Part shown: one piece after another, positions 9,121 to 17,354 of the stretch | Layout: each line of letters begins with the position of its first letter | Numbering within the stretch: position 1 is the first letter of the stretch | Assembly: GCF_025369935.1 (NCBI RefSeq) | Contig: NZ_CP104467.1 | Coordinates: forward strand, 62,001 to 126,000 | Direction of reading: 5' to 3' | DNA length: 64,000 bases | Origin: Paenibacillus andongensis | GTDB lineage: Bacteria > Bacillota > Bacilli > Paenibacillales > NBRC-103111 | Notes under the pieces: generated by a model | What the model was told of the DNA's origin: nothing | Database searches by the model: none | Seen by the model: only the letters and a program-made list of their open reading frames with translations | Made by a program: the position numbers and the translations under genes

Positions 9121-10119
9121 ATGTTAAGCAAGGATATTGGAATAGATCTCGGCACGGCGAATGTGCTTATTCATGTAAAAGGACGCGGCGTCGTGCTCGA
9201 TGAGCCTTCCGTTGTTGCGATTGAAAGCGATACGAAACGCGTGCTGGCTGTAGGAGAAGAAGCTTTCCGCATGGTGGGTAGAACGCCAGGCAACATTATC
9301 GCGATTCGCCCATTGAAAGATGGCGTTATTGCGGACTTTGATATTACGGAAATGATGTTGAAGCATTTTATCGCGAAAGTAGGGGGCAAGAACTGGTATT
9401 CTCATCCGAGAATACTGATCTGCGCCCCTACCAACATCACCTCGGTTGAGCAGAAGGCGATCCGCGAAGCAGCTGAGCGCAGCGGTGCCCGAGAGGTATT
9501 CATGGAAGAAGAACCGAAGGCAGCAGCCATTGGTGCCGGTATGGACATCTTCCAGCCTAGCGGCAATATGGTCGTAGATATCGGCGGAGGAACGACGGAT
9601 GTGGCCGTGTTATCCATGGGTGACATCGTCACCTCCTCCTCCATTAAGATTGCAGGCGACAAGTTCGATATTGCGATCACGAAATATATCAAAAATAAGT
9701 ACAAGCTGCTGATTGGTGAACGGACGAGCGAAGATATCAAGCTGAAAATCGGAACGGTATATCCACACGGTAGAGATCAAGAGATGGATATTCGCGGTAG
9801 AGATATGGTATCCGGTTTGCCACTAACGATCACGATTCACTCCAGTGAAGTACAAGAAGCGCTGTGGGATCCGGTTTCCTCCATCGTGACGGCGGCCAAA
9901 AGTGTATTGGAGCGAACACCTCCAGAGCTTTCGGCAGACATTATTGACCGCGGTGTTATTTTGACAGGTGGCGGAGCTTTGCTGCACGGGCTCGATCAAC
10001 TGTTAGCAGACGAGCTGAAAGTACCTGTATTAATTGCGGAAGATCCGATGTCCTGTGTCGTTAAAGGAACAGGCATTATGCTCGATAACTTAGATAAGGT
10101 ATCCAAACGTAAATTTTAA
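9121..10119 (+). CDS. mbl: MreB-like rod-shape protein Mbl
   Basis: 332-residue bacterial actin that forms membrane-bound filaments guiding cell-wall elongation. The actin-fold ATP site is complete: phosphate 1 loop DIGIDLGTANVLIHVKG at the N-terminus, phosphate 2 VVDIGGGTTDVAVLS near 155, and the adenosine motif GVILTGGGALLHGL near 278. MreB, Mbl and MreBH are hard to tell apart by eye; the place after spoIIID and before two rod proteins points to Mbl. AGGGAGG precedes the ATG. The 167-base gap upstream contains a TATAAT at 9047-9052 without a good -35. Confidence 0.92.
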   Translation: MLSKDIGIDLGTANVLIHVKGRGVVLDEPSVVAIESDTKRVLAVGEEAFRMVGRTPGNIIAIRPLKDGVIADFDITEMMLKHFIAKVGGKNWYSHPRILICAPTNITSVEQKAIREAAERSGAREVFMEEEPKAAAIGAGMDIFQPSGNMVVDIGGGTTDVAVLSMGDIVTSSSIKIAGDKFDIAITKYIKNKYKLLIGERTSEDIKLKIGTVYPHGRDQEMDIRGRDMVSGLPLTITIHSSEVQEALWDPVSSIVTAAKSVLERTPPELSADIIDRGVILTGGGALLHGLDQLLADELKVPVLIAEDPMSCVVKGTGIMLDNLDKVSKRKF

Positions 10120-10147
10120 GTAGACATACTACCCATGAGGTGAAGAG

Positions 10148-11041
10148 ATGTTAAGAGGACTGTATACCGCGGCGGCAGGCATGATCTCCGAGCAGCGCAG
10201 ACACGATACCATTACGAATAATATTGCCAACATTAATTCCCCGGGTTTTAAGCAAGGCAATGCTTTGTCTCGATCGTTCCCGGAGATGCTGATATCGACG
10301 ATTCGCGGTGGACAAGGTGCCTCGACAGCTCCCATTGGGAAGATGAGTTTAGGTGTATTCTCCGAGGAGAGCATCTCCATTCATGCACAGGGTGATTTGC
10401 AGGAAACGCAAAACCCCTTTGATTTTGCCCTTGTTTCGAAAATACAAGTACCCGGTATGAACTTTGATGCATCAGGTAAGTTTGTGAGTGCGGATGGAGA
10501 ACGAACGTTTCAGCCGCAGGCCCTGTTTACAGTGCTGAACGCCGCGGGGGAGCAGCGGTACTCCTTGAACGGGAAGTTCACCGTTGATACTGCAGGCCAG
10601 CTGGTTAATGCCAACGGGAACCAAGTGCTAGGCCGAGATGGACAACCTCTGTTGTTGATTGATGGAGCGGGTCAACCGATTCACTCCTTCAAAGTGACAG
10701 ACAAGGGCGAGTTCCTTGATGGGAATGGTCTTCCACTGCTGGGGCCGACTGGCCAACCCGTAGGATTGATGCTCTCGCGTGCAGAGAATCCGAATCTATT
10801 GCTGCGTGAAGGTAACGGGCTGCTTCGCATTAACCCAGGCGACGAAGCGACTGTAACGCAGGTTGCTGCAGGTGATCAAGTACAGGTTCGTCAAGGCTTC
10901 ATAGAACGTTCTAATGTTGATTCCGCGCAATCGATGGTCGATATGATGTCAGCGCTTCGCGCATATGAAGCAAACCAAAAAGTGATTCAATCTTATGATA
11001 AAAGTATGGAAAAAGCCGCGAATGAAGTTGGGCGCGTCTAA
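10148..11041 (+). CDS. flhO: Flagellar hook-basal body protein FlhO-like (rod protein)
   Basis: 297-residue axial flagellar protein of the FlgF/FlgG family, expected in the rod between basal body and hook. The N-terminus MLRGLYTAAAGMISEQRRHD with NNIANINSPGFKQGN is the flagellar rod signature; the C-terminus SMVDMMSALRAYEANQKVIQ is the matching coiled-coil half. It follows mbl by 28 bases and precedes flhP, as in B. subtilis, far from the main fla/che operon. The ribosome site is GAGGTGAAGAG. Confidence 0.9.
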   Translation: MLRGLYTAAAGMISEQRRHDTITNNIANINSPGFKQGNALSRSFPEMLISTIRGGQGASTAPIGKMSLGVFSEESISIHAQGDLQETQNPFDFALVSKIQVPGMNFDASGKFVSADGERTFQPQALFTVLNAAGEQRYSLNGKFTVDTAGQLVNANGNQVLGRDGQPLLLIDGAGQPIHSFKVTDKGEFLDGNGLPLLGPTGQPVGLMLSRAENPNLLLREGNGLLRINPGDEATVTQVAAGDQVQVRQGFIERSNVDSAQSMVDMMSALRAYEANQKVIQSYDKSMEKAANEVGRV

Positions 11042-11065
11042 TCTAGCTGGCGAAGGGGCAGGACC

Positions 11066-11932
11066 ATGAACAATTCTATGATTAACTCATCGGTATCCAT
11101 GCATAGCTTACAGCAAAAGCTGGATATTCTCTCCAATAACATCGCGAATGTGAATACGAACGGTTTCAAGAAGAAGGAAGCTTCCTTCGAGGACGTCCTG
11201 ACTAACGTCAAGTCGCAGCCAGAAGGATTCCGTCAGCTAGGCCGGTTCTCACCGCTTGGTTTTAACCAAGGGTGGGGTTCGAAGCTGGTACAAATTCAGA
11301 CCAATTTGTCCCAAGGACCTATTCAGTCTACGGGGAATGTGACGGATTTTGCTATTCAAGGTGAAGGATTGTTTGAAGTGTCCGTTAGTAAGACGGATGA
11401 GAACGGCAACCCGGTGTTCCAGCCTGCTTGGACGCGTAATGGTGCTTTCAGTTTAAGTCCTGATGCGACAGGTGGTACTGTGCTTGCAACTAAAGAAGGT
11501 CACTTCGTCACTGGGGTGGATGGCAACCCGATTCGTGTGCCAGCAGGTTTGCGACCTGTCGTTGAACCGAACGGAACGATCAAAGGATACAGTGAGCAGG
11601 ATCCAAGTGCAGCACCCATTAATTTGGGACAGATCAAGCTAGTTCGCGTTGTACGTCCACAGCTTCTCCAAGACGTTGGAGATAACCTTTATGCGATTCC
11701 TAATGGATTAACGGCTGCTGAGAAGGCGAATATCTTACAAGATGTGAACCCCTTGGCTGATAATCCGGCTAACCGCGTTAGTCTTATGCAGGGATTTCTG
11801 GAGCAATCTAACGTTACGCTTTCGGATGAAATGACAGATCTGGTTATCGTGCAAAGAGCGCTTCAACTCAATTCCCGAGCTATTACATCTTCGGATCAGA
11901 TGATGAATATCGCTAATAATTTGCGCGTCTGA
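11066..11932 (+). CDS. flhP: Flagellar hook-basal body protein FlhP-like (rod protein)
   Basis: 288-residue paralogue of the preceding gene. It begins MNNSMINSSVSMHSLQQKLD with SNNIANVNTNGFKKKEA and ends with the coiled-coil ending LNSRAITSSDQMMNIANNL. In B. subtilis FlhO and FlhP build the rod and are needed for hook assembly and export of FlgM. It follows 24 bases after flhO with its own GGGGCAGG site, so the two are probably cotranslated from one message. Confidence 0.9.
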   Translation: MNNSMINSSVSMHSLQQKLDILSNNIANVNTNGFKKKEASFEDVLTNVKSQPEGFRQLGRFSPLGFNQGWGSKLVQIQTNLSQGPIQSTGNVTDFAIQGEGLFEVSVSKTDENGNPVFQPAWTRNGAFSLSPDATGGTVLATKEGHFVTGVDGNPIRVPAGLRPVVEPNGTIKGYSEQDPSAAPINLGQIKLVRVVRPQLLQDVGDNLYAIPNGLTAAEKANILQDVNPLADNPANRVSLMQGFLEQSNVTLSDEMTDLVIVQRALQLNSRAITSSDQMMNIANNLRV

Positions 11933-11958
11933 TCTTAGAAAGGGAGGGATAAGGCTCG

Positions 11959-12177
11959 ATGTCAGACAAGCCTGCTCCACCAAAGAAGAAACCAAGGCCG
12001 AAATGGCTGCATATCGTATGGCTTATTTTCAAAATCATTCGTATTCCTGTACTATGCGTGTTGGCTGTTTTCATCGGCCTTTGGGTAGGTTACACCAAGC
12101 TGGGTCATCAGCCAGCGGGGGAAATCTTTCATATGAGTACTTGGCGGCATTTATACGATCTGGTATTTGCGAATTAA
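11959..12177 (+). CDS. EpuA-like small membrane protein (PF11772-type)
   Basis: 72-residue protein with a proline- and lysine-rich cytosolic N-terminus (PPKKKPRPKW), one membrane helix (about 24-46) and the family ending GYTKLGHQPAG then TWRHLYDLVF. This matches the EpuA family, often annotated as DNA-directed RNA polymerase subunit beta only because it is sometimes fused to or near rpoB; there is no polymerase domain here. AGGGAGGG lies about 10 bases before the ATG. Function unknown. Confidence 0.75.
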   Translation: MSDKPAPPKKKPRPKWLHIVWLIFKIIRIPVLCVLAVFIGLWVGYTKLGHQPAGEIFHMSTWRHLYDLVFAN

Positions 12178-12181
12178 CTCT

Positions 12182-12207
12182 AACTCCCGCATGGGAGTTT
12201 TATTTTT
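12182..12207 (+). terminator. Terminator after the EpuA-like gene
   Basis: Seven-bp stem AACTCCC / GGGAGTT with a GCAT loop, followed by a T-rich tail TTATTTTT. It overlaps the end of the transcribed block that began at mbl. Confidence 0.7.
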
Positions 12208-12279
12208 GTGTAAGCAGCGGTATAATGAATGAAGGCTAAATGTACCAGATATGGGATACTAACGCGCAGGAGGGGTACT

Positions 12280-12798
12280 TTGAATATACCGAACATGCTC
12301 ACCATCAGCAGGTTTGTTCTAATCCCTGTGTACCTCGTGATTTTTTTTAATGGCCACATCCAAGTTGCCTTTTTTATTTTACTGGCAGCTGGACTTACGG
12401 ATATCCTCGATGGCTATATTGCAAGAACTCGCGGGCTTATCACACCCGTTGGTGTTATGCTGGACCCACTCGCTGATAAGAGCATGATGATTGCAGTGAT
12501 CTTATCCCTGCTCATCTCGGGATTGATTCCTTGGCAGGCAGCTGCGGCGATGTTCATTCGTGATTTGGGTATGATTATGGGCTCTGCCTTCTTTCATTTC
12601 AGGGGCAAATTAACAGTTCCCGCCAATGTGATGGGAAAGTTAACGACGGTTCTGTACTACTTTGCGATCCTCTTCATCGTTTTTCATTTAACCTTCGCCA
12701 TTACCTATTTATGGTTTGTAATCGGGGTCTCATTCTTAACTTCCTTCATTTATATTATTCAGTTCCTTGTATTAAATCGAGGGGCCAAATTGAAATAA
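12280..12798 (+). CDS. CDP-alcohol phosphatidyltransferase family membrane protein
   Basis: 172-residue integral membrane enzyme that would move a phosphatidyl or phospho-alcohol group from a CDP-alcohol to an acceptor alcohol. The complete family signature D-x2-DG-x2-AR-x8-G-x3-D-x3-D reads DILDGYIAR then GVMLDPLAD; several hydrophobic helices follow. Start: AGGAGGGG at 12268-12275 points to TTG 12280; the ATG at 12229 lacks a ribosome site. It resembles the PgsA/phosphatidylglycerophosphate synthase branch, but the substrate cannot be set by eye. A TATAAT at 12221-12226 may be its -10. Confidence 0.82.
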   Translation: MNIPNMLTISRFVLIPVYLVIFFNGHIQVAFFILLAAGLTDILDGYIARTRGLITPVGVMLDPLADKSMMIAVILSLLISGLIPWQAAAAMFIRDLGMIMGSAFFHFRGKLTVPANVMGKLTTVLYYFAILFIVFHLTFAITYLWFVIGVSFLTSFIYIIQFLVLNRGAKLK

Positions 12799-12815
12799 TG
12801 TATATTACGTGAAAA

Positions 12816-12894
12816 GAGCCTATGTATAAGTCTGTAACACAGACCTGTACATAAGCTCCCCTATATGAACCTTCACTTCTGCAGTTAATGAAGG
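12816..12894 (+). other. Two hairpins in the fabZ leader
   Basis: A long interrupted hairpin (GAGC, TATGTA, GTCTG pairing with CAGAC, TACATA, GCTC; 12816-12857) is followed by a shorter one (CCTTCA / TGAAGG, about 12870-12893). Neither has a T-run, so they look like leader structure or an mRNA processing site, not simple terminators. Confidence 0.4.
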
Positions 12895-12962
12895 GACATC
12901 CCTATTGTAAGTGATTACCTTGTATTTTATACAAGTATTTTGAGAGGAGTTTTAAAGCCGTT

Positions 12963-13391
12963 ATGCTAGATATCAACCAGATTCAAGAGATCATTCCTCA
13001 TCGCCCACCCTTCCTGCTTGTTGACCGTATTTTGGAGGTTGAAGAAGGTGTTAGGGCTGTAGGTATAAAGAATGTTACGATCAATGAACCGTTCTTCGCA
13101 GGACATTTTCCTGGCTATCCGGTTATGCCCGGTGTGCTGATTGTTGAAGCTTTGGCACAAGTAGGTGCCGTGGCTGTTCTGTCGATGCCTGAATATAAAG
13201 GTAAAATTGGTTTATTTGCGGGTGCAGATGGTATTCGCTGGCGACAACAGGTCGTACCTGGTGATACACTAACTTTAGAAATGACGATTACACGTGTAAA
13301 AGGAACCATTGTCAAAGGCCAAGCTGTGGCTAAGGTAGGCGACAAAGTGGTAGTCGAAGGCGAGCTTATGTTCGCCCTTGCTAATAAATAA
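12963..13391 (+). CDS. fabZ: 3-hydroxyacyl-[acyl-carrier-protein] dehydratase FabZ
   Basis: 142-residue hot-dog-fold enzyme of type II fatty acid synthesis that dehydrates 3-hydroxyacyl-ACP to trans-2-enoyl-ACP. It has [14 protein letters not shown] at the N-terminus and the active-site block [19 protein letters not shown], which contains the catalytic His and Glu. Length is normal for FabZ. In B. subtilis fabZ (ywpB) also follows flhO-flhP. The GAGGAG ribosome site is rather far (13 bases) from the ATG. Confidence 0.95.
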   Translation: MLDINQIQEIIPHRPPFLLVDRILEVEEGVRAVGIKNVTINEPFFAGHFPGYPVMPGVLIVEALAQVGAVAVLSMPEYKGKIGLFAGADGIRWRQQVVPGDTLTLEMTITRVKGTIVKGQAVAKVGDKVVVEGELMFALANK

Positions 13392-13424
13392 CCCATAGAT
13401 AAAAAGGAGATGAACCTGACTACT

Positions 13425-15119
13425 ATGACGCGTGTACAAACAGAGTATCAATTATGGTTAGAGGATCCAGCAGTGGATGCCGAAACGAAGAAAGAACTGC
13501 GTGCTATTCGGGAAGATGAGAGAGAAATTGAGGATCGCTTTTATAAAGATCTTGAATTTGGCACAGGAGGACTTCGCGGCGTGATTGGCGCTGGAACGAA
13601 TCGAATCAACGTGTATACCGTTGGACGCGCAAGCCAAGGCTTGGCACAATATGTGAATGGGACAGGCGCTGCAAGTCCTTCCATTGTTCTAGCTTATGAT
13701 TCACGTCATATGTCGCCGGAGTTCGCTTTAGAATCTGCTCTCGTGTTCGCAGGGAATGGCATTAAGGCTTATCTTTTTAAAACACTGCACGCAACACCAC
13801 AGCTATCGTTTGCTGTGAGATACTTAGGCGCGTCCGCAGGGGTTGTCGTTACAGCTAGTCACAACCCACCTGAATATAATGGGTATAAAGTATATGGAGC
13901 AGACGGGGGACAGCTCGTTCCTGAGTTTGCGGAGCAAGTCATTGCGCAAGTACAGAGCATCAATTCCTTCGATAAGGTCAAGAAAATATCCCAGCAAGAA
14001 GCGGAAGCGCAAGGGCTGCTTTCTTGGTTAGGTGAAGAGGTCGATCAAGCGTACATCAAGGCAGTAACGGCGATTAGCCAAAATCCGGATGTGATTAAGC
14101 AGATCGAAGGCGATTTCCGCATCATCTTCACTCCTTTGCATGGAGCGGGCAATGTGCCGGTGCGCGAAGTACTGAAAGCAGTTGGCTTTGGACAAGTACG
14201 TGTTGTAGCCGAGCAAGAGCTGCCGGATGCACAGTTCTCGACCGTTAAGTCTCCGAATCCGGAGGAGCGGGAAGCTTTCACACTCGCAATTGCACAAGCG
14301 AAAGATTGGGATGCCGATATCATCATCGGAACTGACCCGGATGCCGATCGCATGGGTGCAGTCGTGAAGGATCCGAACGGCGAGTATGTCGTTTTGTCTG
14401 GAAATCAGTCTGGTGCTATCATTGTAAATTATTTATTATCAAGCTTGAAAGAGCGTGGAACATTACCAGCGAACGGCGTTGTCGTCAAAACGATCGTTAC
14501 AAGTGAAATGGGCGCAGTTATCGCGAATCATTATGGTATTCCTACATTAAATACGTTAACCGGCTTTAAATATATTGGGGAGAAAATGTCCCAGTTCGAA
14601 CAAAATGGTGAGCATACGTTCTTATTCGGATACGAGGAAAGCTATGGCTACTTGGCCGGGGACTACGCCCGAGATAAGGATGCCGTTATCGCAGCGATGC
14701 TGATAGCTGAAGCTGCAGCTTATTATAAGAAGCAAGGCAAGACTTTATATGAAGTCCTTCAGGAACTGTACGAATCCTTTGGCTACTTTTTGGAAAAGCT
14801 TGAATCAAGGACGCTGAAAGGGAAAGACGGCGTGGAACAAATCGGGCGCATCATGGAAGCTTGGAGAACGAATCCGCCAACGGAAATCAGCGGCACTCTG
14901 GTAAGCCAAGTGGAAGATTACGCAGAGGGCATAAATGGCCTTCCTCGTGAAAATGTGCTTAAATTTATTCTGGATGATGGTTCTTGGTTCTGTTTGCGTC
15001 CTTCAGGAACGGAACCGAAAATTAAATTTTATTTTGCGGTACAAGGATCTACAGGTCCAGCAGCCGCAAAACAGCTGGATGGCATCATTCAATATGTGCT
15101 TAACCGTGTAGACGGATAA
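13425..15119 (+). CDS. pgcA: Phosphohexomutase (PgcA-like alpha-phosphoglucomutase)
   Basis: 564-residue mutase that interconverts sugar 1- and 6-phosphates through a phosphoserine. All four family signatures are present: phosphoserine loop TASHNPPEYNGYKVYG near 147, metal site GTDPDADRMG near 305, sugar site GYEESYGYLAGDYARDKD near 405 and phosphate site RPSGTEPKIKF near 527. The opening MTRVQTEYQLWLED and GTGGLRGVIGAGTNR align with B. subtilis PgcA, which makes glucose-1-phosphate for UDP-glucose. Start: an ATG at 13410 sits on top of the AAAAGGAGA site, so ATG 13425 is preferred. The next genes build cell-wall polymer, so it may supply sugar phosphate for that. Confidence 0.9.
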   Translation: MTRVQTEYQLWLEDPAVDAETKKELRAIREDEREIEDRFYKDLEFGTGGLRGVIGAGTNRINVYTVGRASQGLAQYVNGTGAASPSIVLAYDSRHMSPEFALESALVFAGNGIKAYLFKTLHATPQLSFAVRYLGASAGVVVTASHNPPEYNGYKVYGADGGQLVPEFAEQVIAQVQSINSFDKVKKISQQEAEAQGLLSWLGEEVDQAYIKAVTAISQNPDVIKQIEGDFRIIFTPLHGAGNVPVREVLKAVGFGQVRVVAEQELPDAQFSTVKSPNPEEREAFTLAIAQAKDWDADIIIGTDPDADRMGAVVKDPNGEYVVLSGNQSGAIIVNYLLSSLKERGTLPANGVVVKTIVTSEMGAVIANHYGIPTLNTLTGFKYIGEKMSQFEQNGEHTFLFGYEESYGYLAGDYARDKDAVIAAMLIAEAAAYYKKQGKTLYEVLQELYESFGYFLEKLESRTLKGKDGVEQIGRIMEAWRTNPPTEISGTLVSQVEDYAEGINGLPRENVLKFILDDGSWFCLRPSGTEPKIKFYFAVQGSTGPAAAKQLDGIIQYVLNRVDG

Positions 15120-15126
15120 TGAAATA

Positions 15127-15242
15127 GGAAAACTGAACCTCTTCAGAACCTAAGTCAGGGATAGGTCGTCTAATGAATAGATGGAAATTAAATCCGCATT
15201 CATTTGGCCTATTACCCGAGATAGGACCTGAAGAGGTTTTCC
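15127..15242 (+). promoter_or_regulatory. Long nested inverted repeat, candidate structured RNA leader
   Basis: Outer stem: GGAAAA (15127-15132) pairs with TTTTCC, and after a 5-base bulge CCTCTTCAG (15138-15146) pairs perfectly with CTGAAGAGG (15228-15236). Inner arm: GGG-ATAGGTC (15158-15167) pairs with GGCCTAT-TA-CCC, and AATGAAT (15172-15178) pairs with ATTCATT (15198-15204) around an AT-rich loop. No T-run follows, so it is not a usual terminator. It matches no riboswitch class I know, and lies 60 bases before the next start codon. Confidence 0.55.
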
Positions 15243-15302
15243 AATGTAAGTACATTTTTATGAAGAAAGCTTTCTATCGGAAAGATCTAAGGAGTGGACA
15301 AC

Positions 15303-17354
15303 TTGGCACAACGGTATCAAACATGGAATAAACCTCTTAAAAAAATCCTATGGTGGCTCGTCATCATTGGCTTGGTAGTCTCCCTGCCGCTAGCCTATAC
15401 GCGTCATCAAACGGAAACTTCGGCCAATCAAGTCGAGTTTGTTTTCGATTATCGTGATTTGCTGGATATTTCGGATATTCAGACGAATCCGCAGACTTTT
15501 GTCGCTGAGCAGCTGAAGAATATGAAAGCAGCGGGCATTGGCTCAATGGCGGTGTATGAGAGTACACTAGCGGAGCTTGAAGAGAGCCGCCGCATCGAAG
15601 TATTTAATTCTCGCGACGCTGCCGCACTTACCCAGACCTTGGGTGATCCTAACGAAAATTTCACCTACGTGCTGTTCGCAGACAGTGCCACACAGCAGAA
15701 GCTGGAGCCTTTAATACAGAAAACATTCGCGGATCTGAAGGTTGGCACGAAGCCGTGGAGTTTCAAAAATAGAAACGGACTCATGATCCAAATGAGCATG
15801 GACGATGCATCGATCAAGGGTATGGACCCAGACCCGATGACCTTACAAATGCTGAAGGATCAAGGGTTCCAAATCGTGGTTCGTCTATCGAATCGCAGAC
15901 CTTTTGTAACCAATGAAATGGATCGTCTATTGAAACAGCTCCATGATATCGGCGTGAAGCGCATTATTGTCGATGGCAATGAAGTTCCGGGCTACACAGA
16001 AGAAAATACGGAAGTTAACCTGAATAAAATGGCAGATCTTCTGAATAAGAACGGCATTGGACTTGCTGCTATTGAGTTATTAAAAGAGCCGCAAAAAGGG
16101 TTTAGCACGTTATCGAAGCAAACGAATTATAACGTCGTTCGCCTGCATTCGTTCACAGAGAAAGACGGAGAAAAGTTAACAGAGCCGCTCAAAAAAGCAG
16201 AACTGCAGGATCGTATTCAAGGCGTTGCGGATCGTTTCGTCCTGGCAGTGAAAGATCGCAATATCCGCATGGTTTTCTTGAATGCAAGGCCAGTAAAAAG
16301 CTTGGATAAAGGAAAATTAGTCGATCCGTTAGCAGCTTACTACGAAAGTTTGCAAGGAAAAGACGGCGCTATCCCTCGCATCCAAGAAGTCGGGTTTAAG
16401 CTTGGACCAGCAGAGCCCTTTGACGTAAAAACGACAGGATGGCAGAAAATCGCCCGCATCTTCATGCTGCTTGGCGGTGTTAGTTTAATCGTTCTGATGG
16501 TATCCTTCTTCGTACCGGAAGCCATGCTGCTCCTCTTTGTCTTAGGTATTCTTGGACTTATTGTTCTGCATACACTTTCGGCTAATTTATACGCGCAAGG
16601 TCTTGCCTTAAGTACAGCTATTAGTGCACCGAGCATAGCGATCATGCTGGCCATTCGTTCCGTTCGTTCAGGAGCCGCGGCGAAATGGAAGTCAGGTCTT
16701 GCTTACGCCGTATGGACACTGATCAAAACATCTGCGATTTCGCTGATTGGTGTCGTTTACGAAGTGGCACTTCTCAATCATGTTACGTACTCACTTGTGC
16801 TGCAGCAGTTCCGCGGCGTTGGCGTACTGCATTTGCTTCCTATTGCGATCGCAGGCGTATATTTACTATTTTTTAGCGAAAATAACACGTACAGCGATAA
16901 AATTGCGAATGTTCGCAGTATCCTTTCTTCCTTTATTAGTGTGCTATGGATTGTAGTCGCTGGCGTAGCTTTAGCCGCGGTTTATTATTACTTATCACGT
17001 ACAGGAAATGAAGGACAGGCTTCTACCTTGGAGAAATTATTCCGCTCCTTCTTGGAAAATACATTGGGCGTGCGCCCTCGTACCAAAGAATTTTTGTTCG
17101 CACATCCGTTATTCTTGCTAGGCGCATATTTGTCCGTTCGTTATAGACATGCTGTCTATTTGATCTTCATCGGTGTAATTGGGCAGCTTTCTATTGTAGA
17201 TACTTTCGCGCACTTGCATACGCCACTTCATATATCCCTGATCCGTATAACGTACGGACTTGTGTTTGGCGCATTGATTGGCCTCGTTCTGATTGCAGCT
17301 TGGGAAATAATCACAAGGAGTTGGAAGCGATGGGTGCCACAGTTGTCAAAATAG
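15303..17354 (+). CDS. DUF5693 family multi-pass membrane protein
   Basis: 683-residue membrane protein. One N-terminal helix (LWWLVIIGLVVSLPLAY) leads to a soluble domain of about 350 residues, followed by about nine to ten hydrophobic helices from residue 385 to the end. The family often stands directly before csaB in S-layer bacteria, as here, where the genes overlap. The link suggests a part in exporting or modifying the wall polymer pyruvylated by CsaB, perhaps the role called CsaA in B. anthracis; that is inference. Start: AAGGAG at 15289-15294 precedes TTG 15303 by 8 bases; a GTG at 15294 lies inside the ribosome site. Confidence 0.8.
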   Translation: MAQRYQTWNKPLKKILWWLVIIGLVVSLPLAYTRHQTETSANQVEFVFDYRDLLDISDIQTNPQTFVAEQLKNMKAAGIGSMAVYESTLAELEESRRIEVFNSRDAAALTQTLGDPNENFTYVLFADSATQQKLEPLIQKTFADLKVGTKPWSFKNRNGLMIQMSMDDASIKGMDPDPMTLQMLKDQGFQIVVRLSNRRPFVTNEMDRLLKQLHDIGVKRIIVDGNEVPGYTEENTEVNLNKMADLLNKNGIGLAAIELLKEPQKGFSTLSKQTNYNVVRLHSFTEKDGEKLTEPLKKAELQDRIQGVADRFVLAVKDRNIRMVFLNARPVKSLDKGKLVDPLAAYYESLQGKDGAIPRIQEVGFKLGPAEPFDVKTTGWQKIARIFMLLGGVSLIVLMVSFFVPEAMLLLFVLGILGLIVLHTLSANLYAQGLALSTAISAPSIAIMLAIRSVRSGAAAKWKSGLAYAVWTLIKTSAISLIGVVYEVALLNHVTYSLVLQQFRGVGVLHLLPIAIAGVYLLFFSENNTYSDKIANVRSILSSFISVLWIVVAGVALAAVYYYLSRTGNEGQASTLEKLFRSFLENTLGVRPRTKEFLFAHPLFLLGAYLSVRYRHAVYLIFIGVIGQLSIVDTFAHLHTPLHISLIRITYGLVFGALIGLVLIAAWEIITRSWKRWVPQLSK

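Noticed and set aside
11959..12177. True RNA polymerase beta subunit
   Set aside because: Only 72 residues with one membrane helix; the polymerase label for this family comes from gene neighbourhood, not from a catalytic domain.
13843..14031. Short plus-strand frame inside the phosphohexomutase gene
   Set aside because: Lies wholly in another frame of a conserved enzyme; no ribosome site or similarity.
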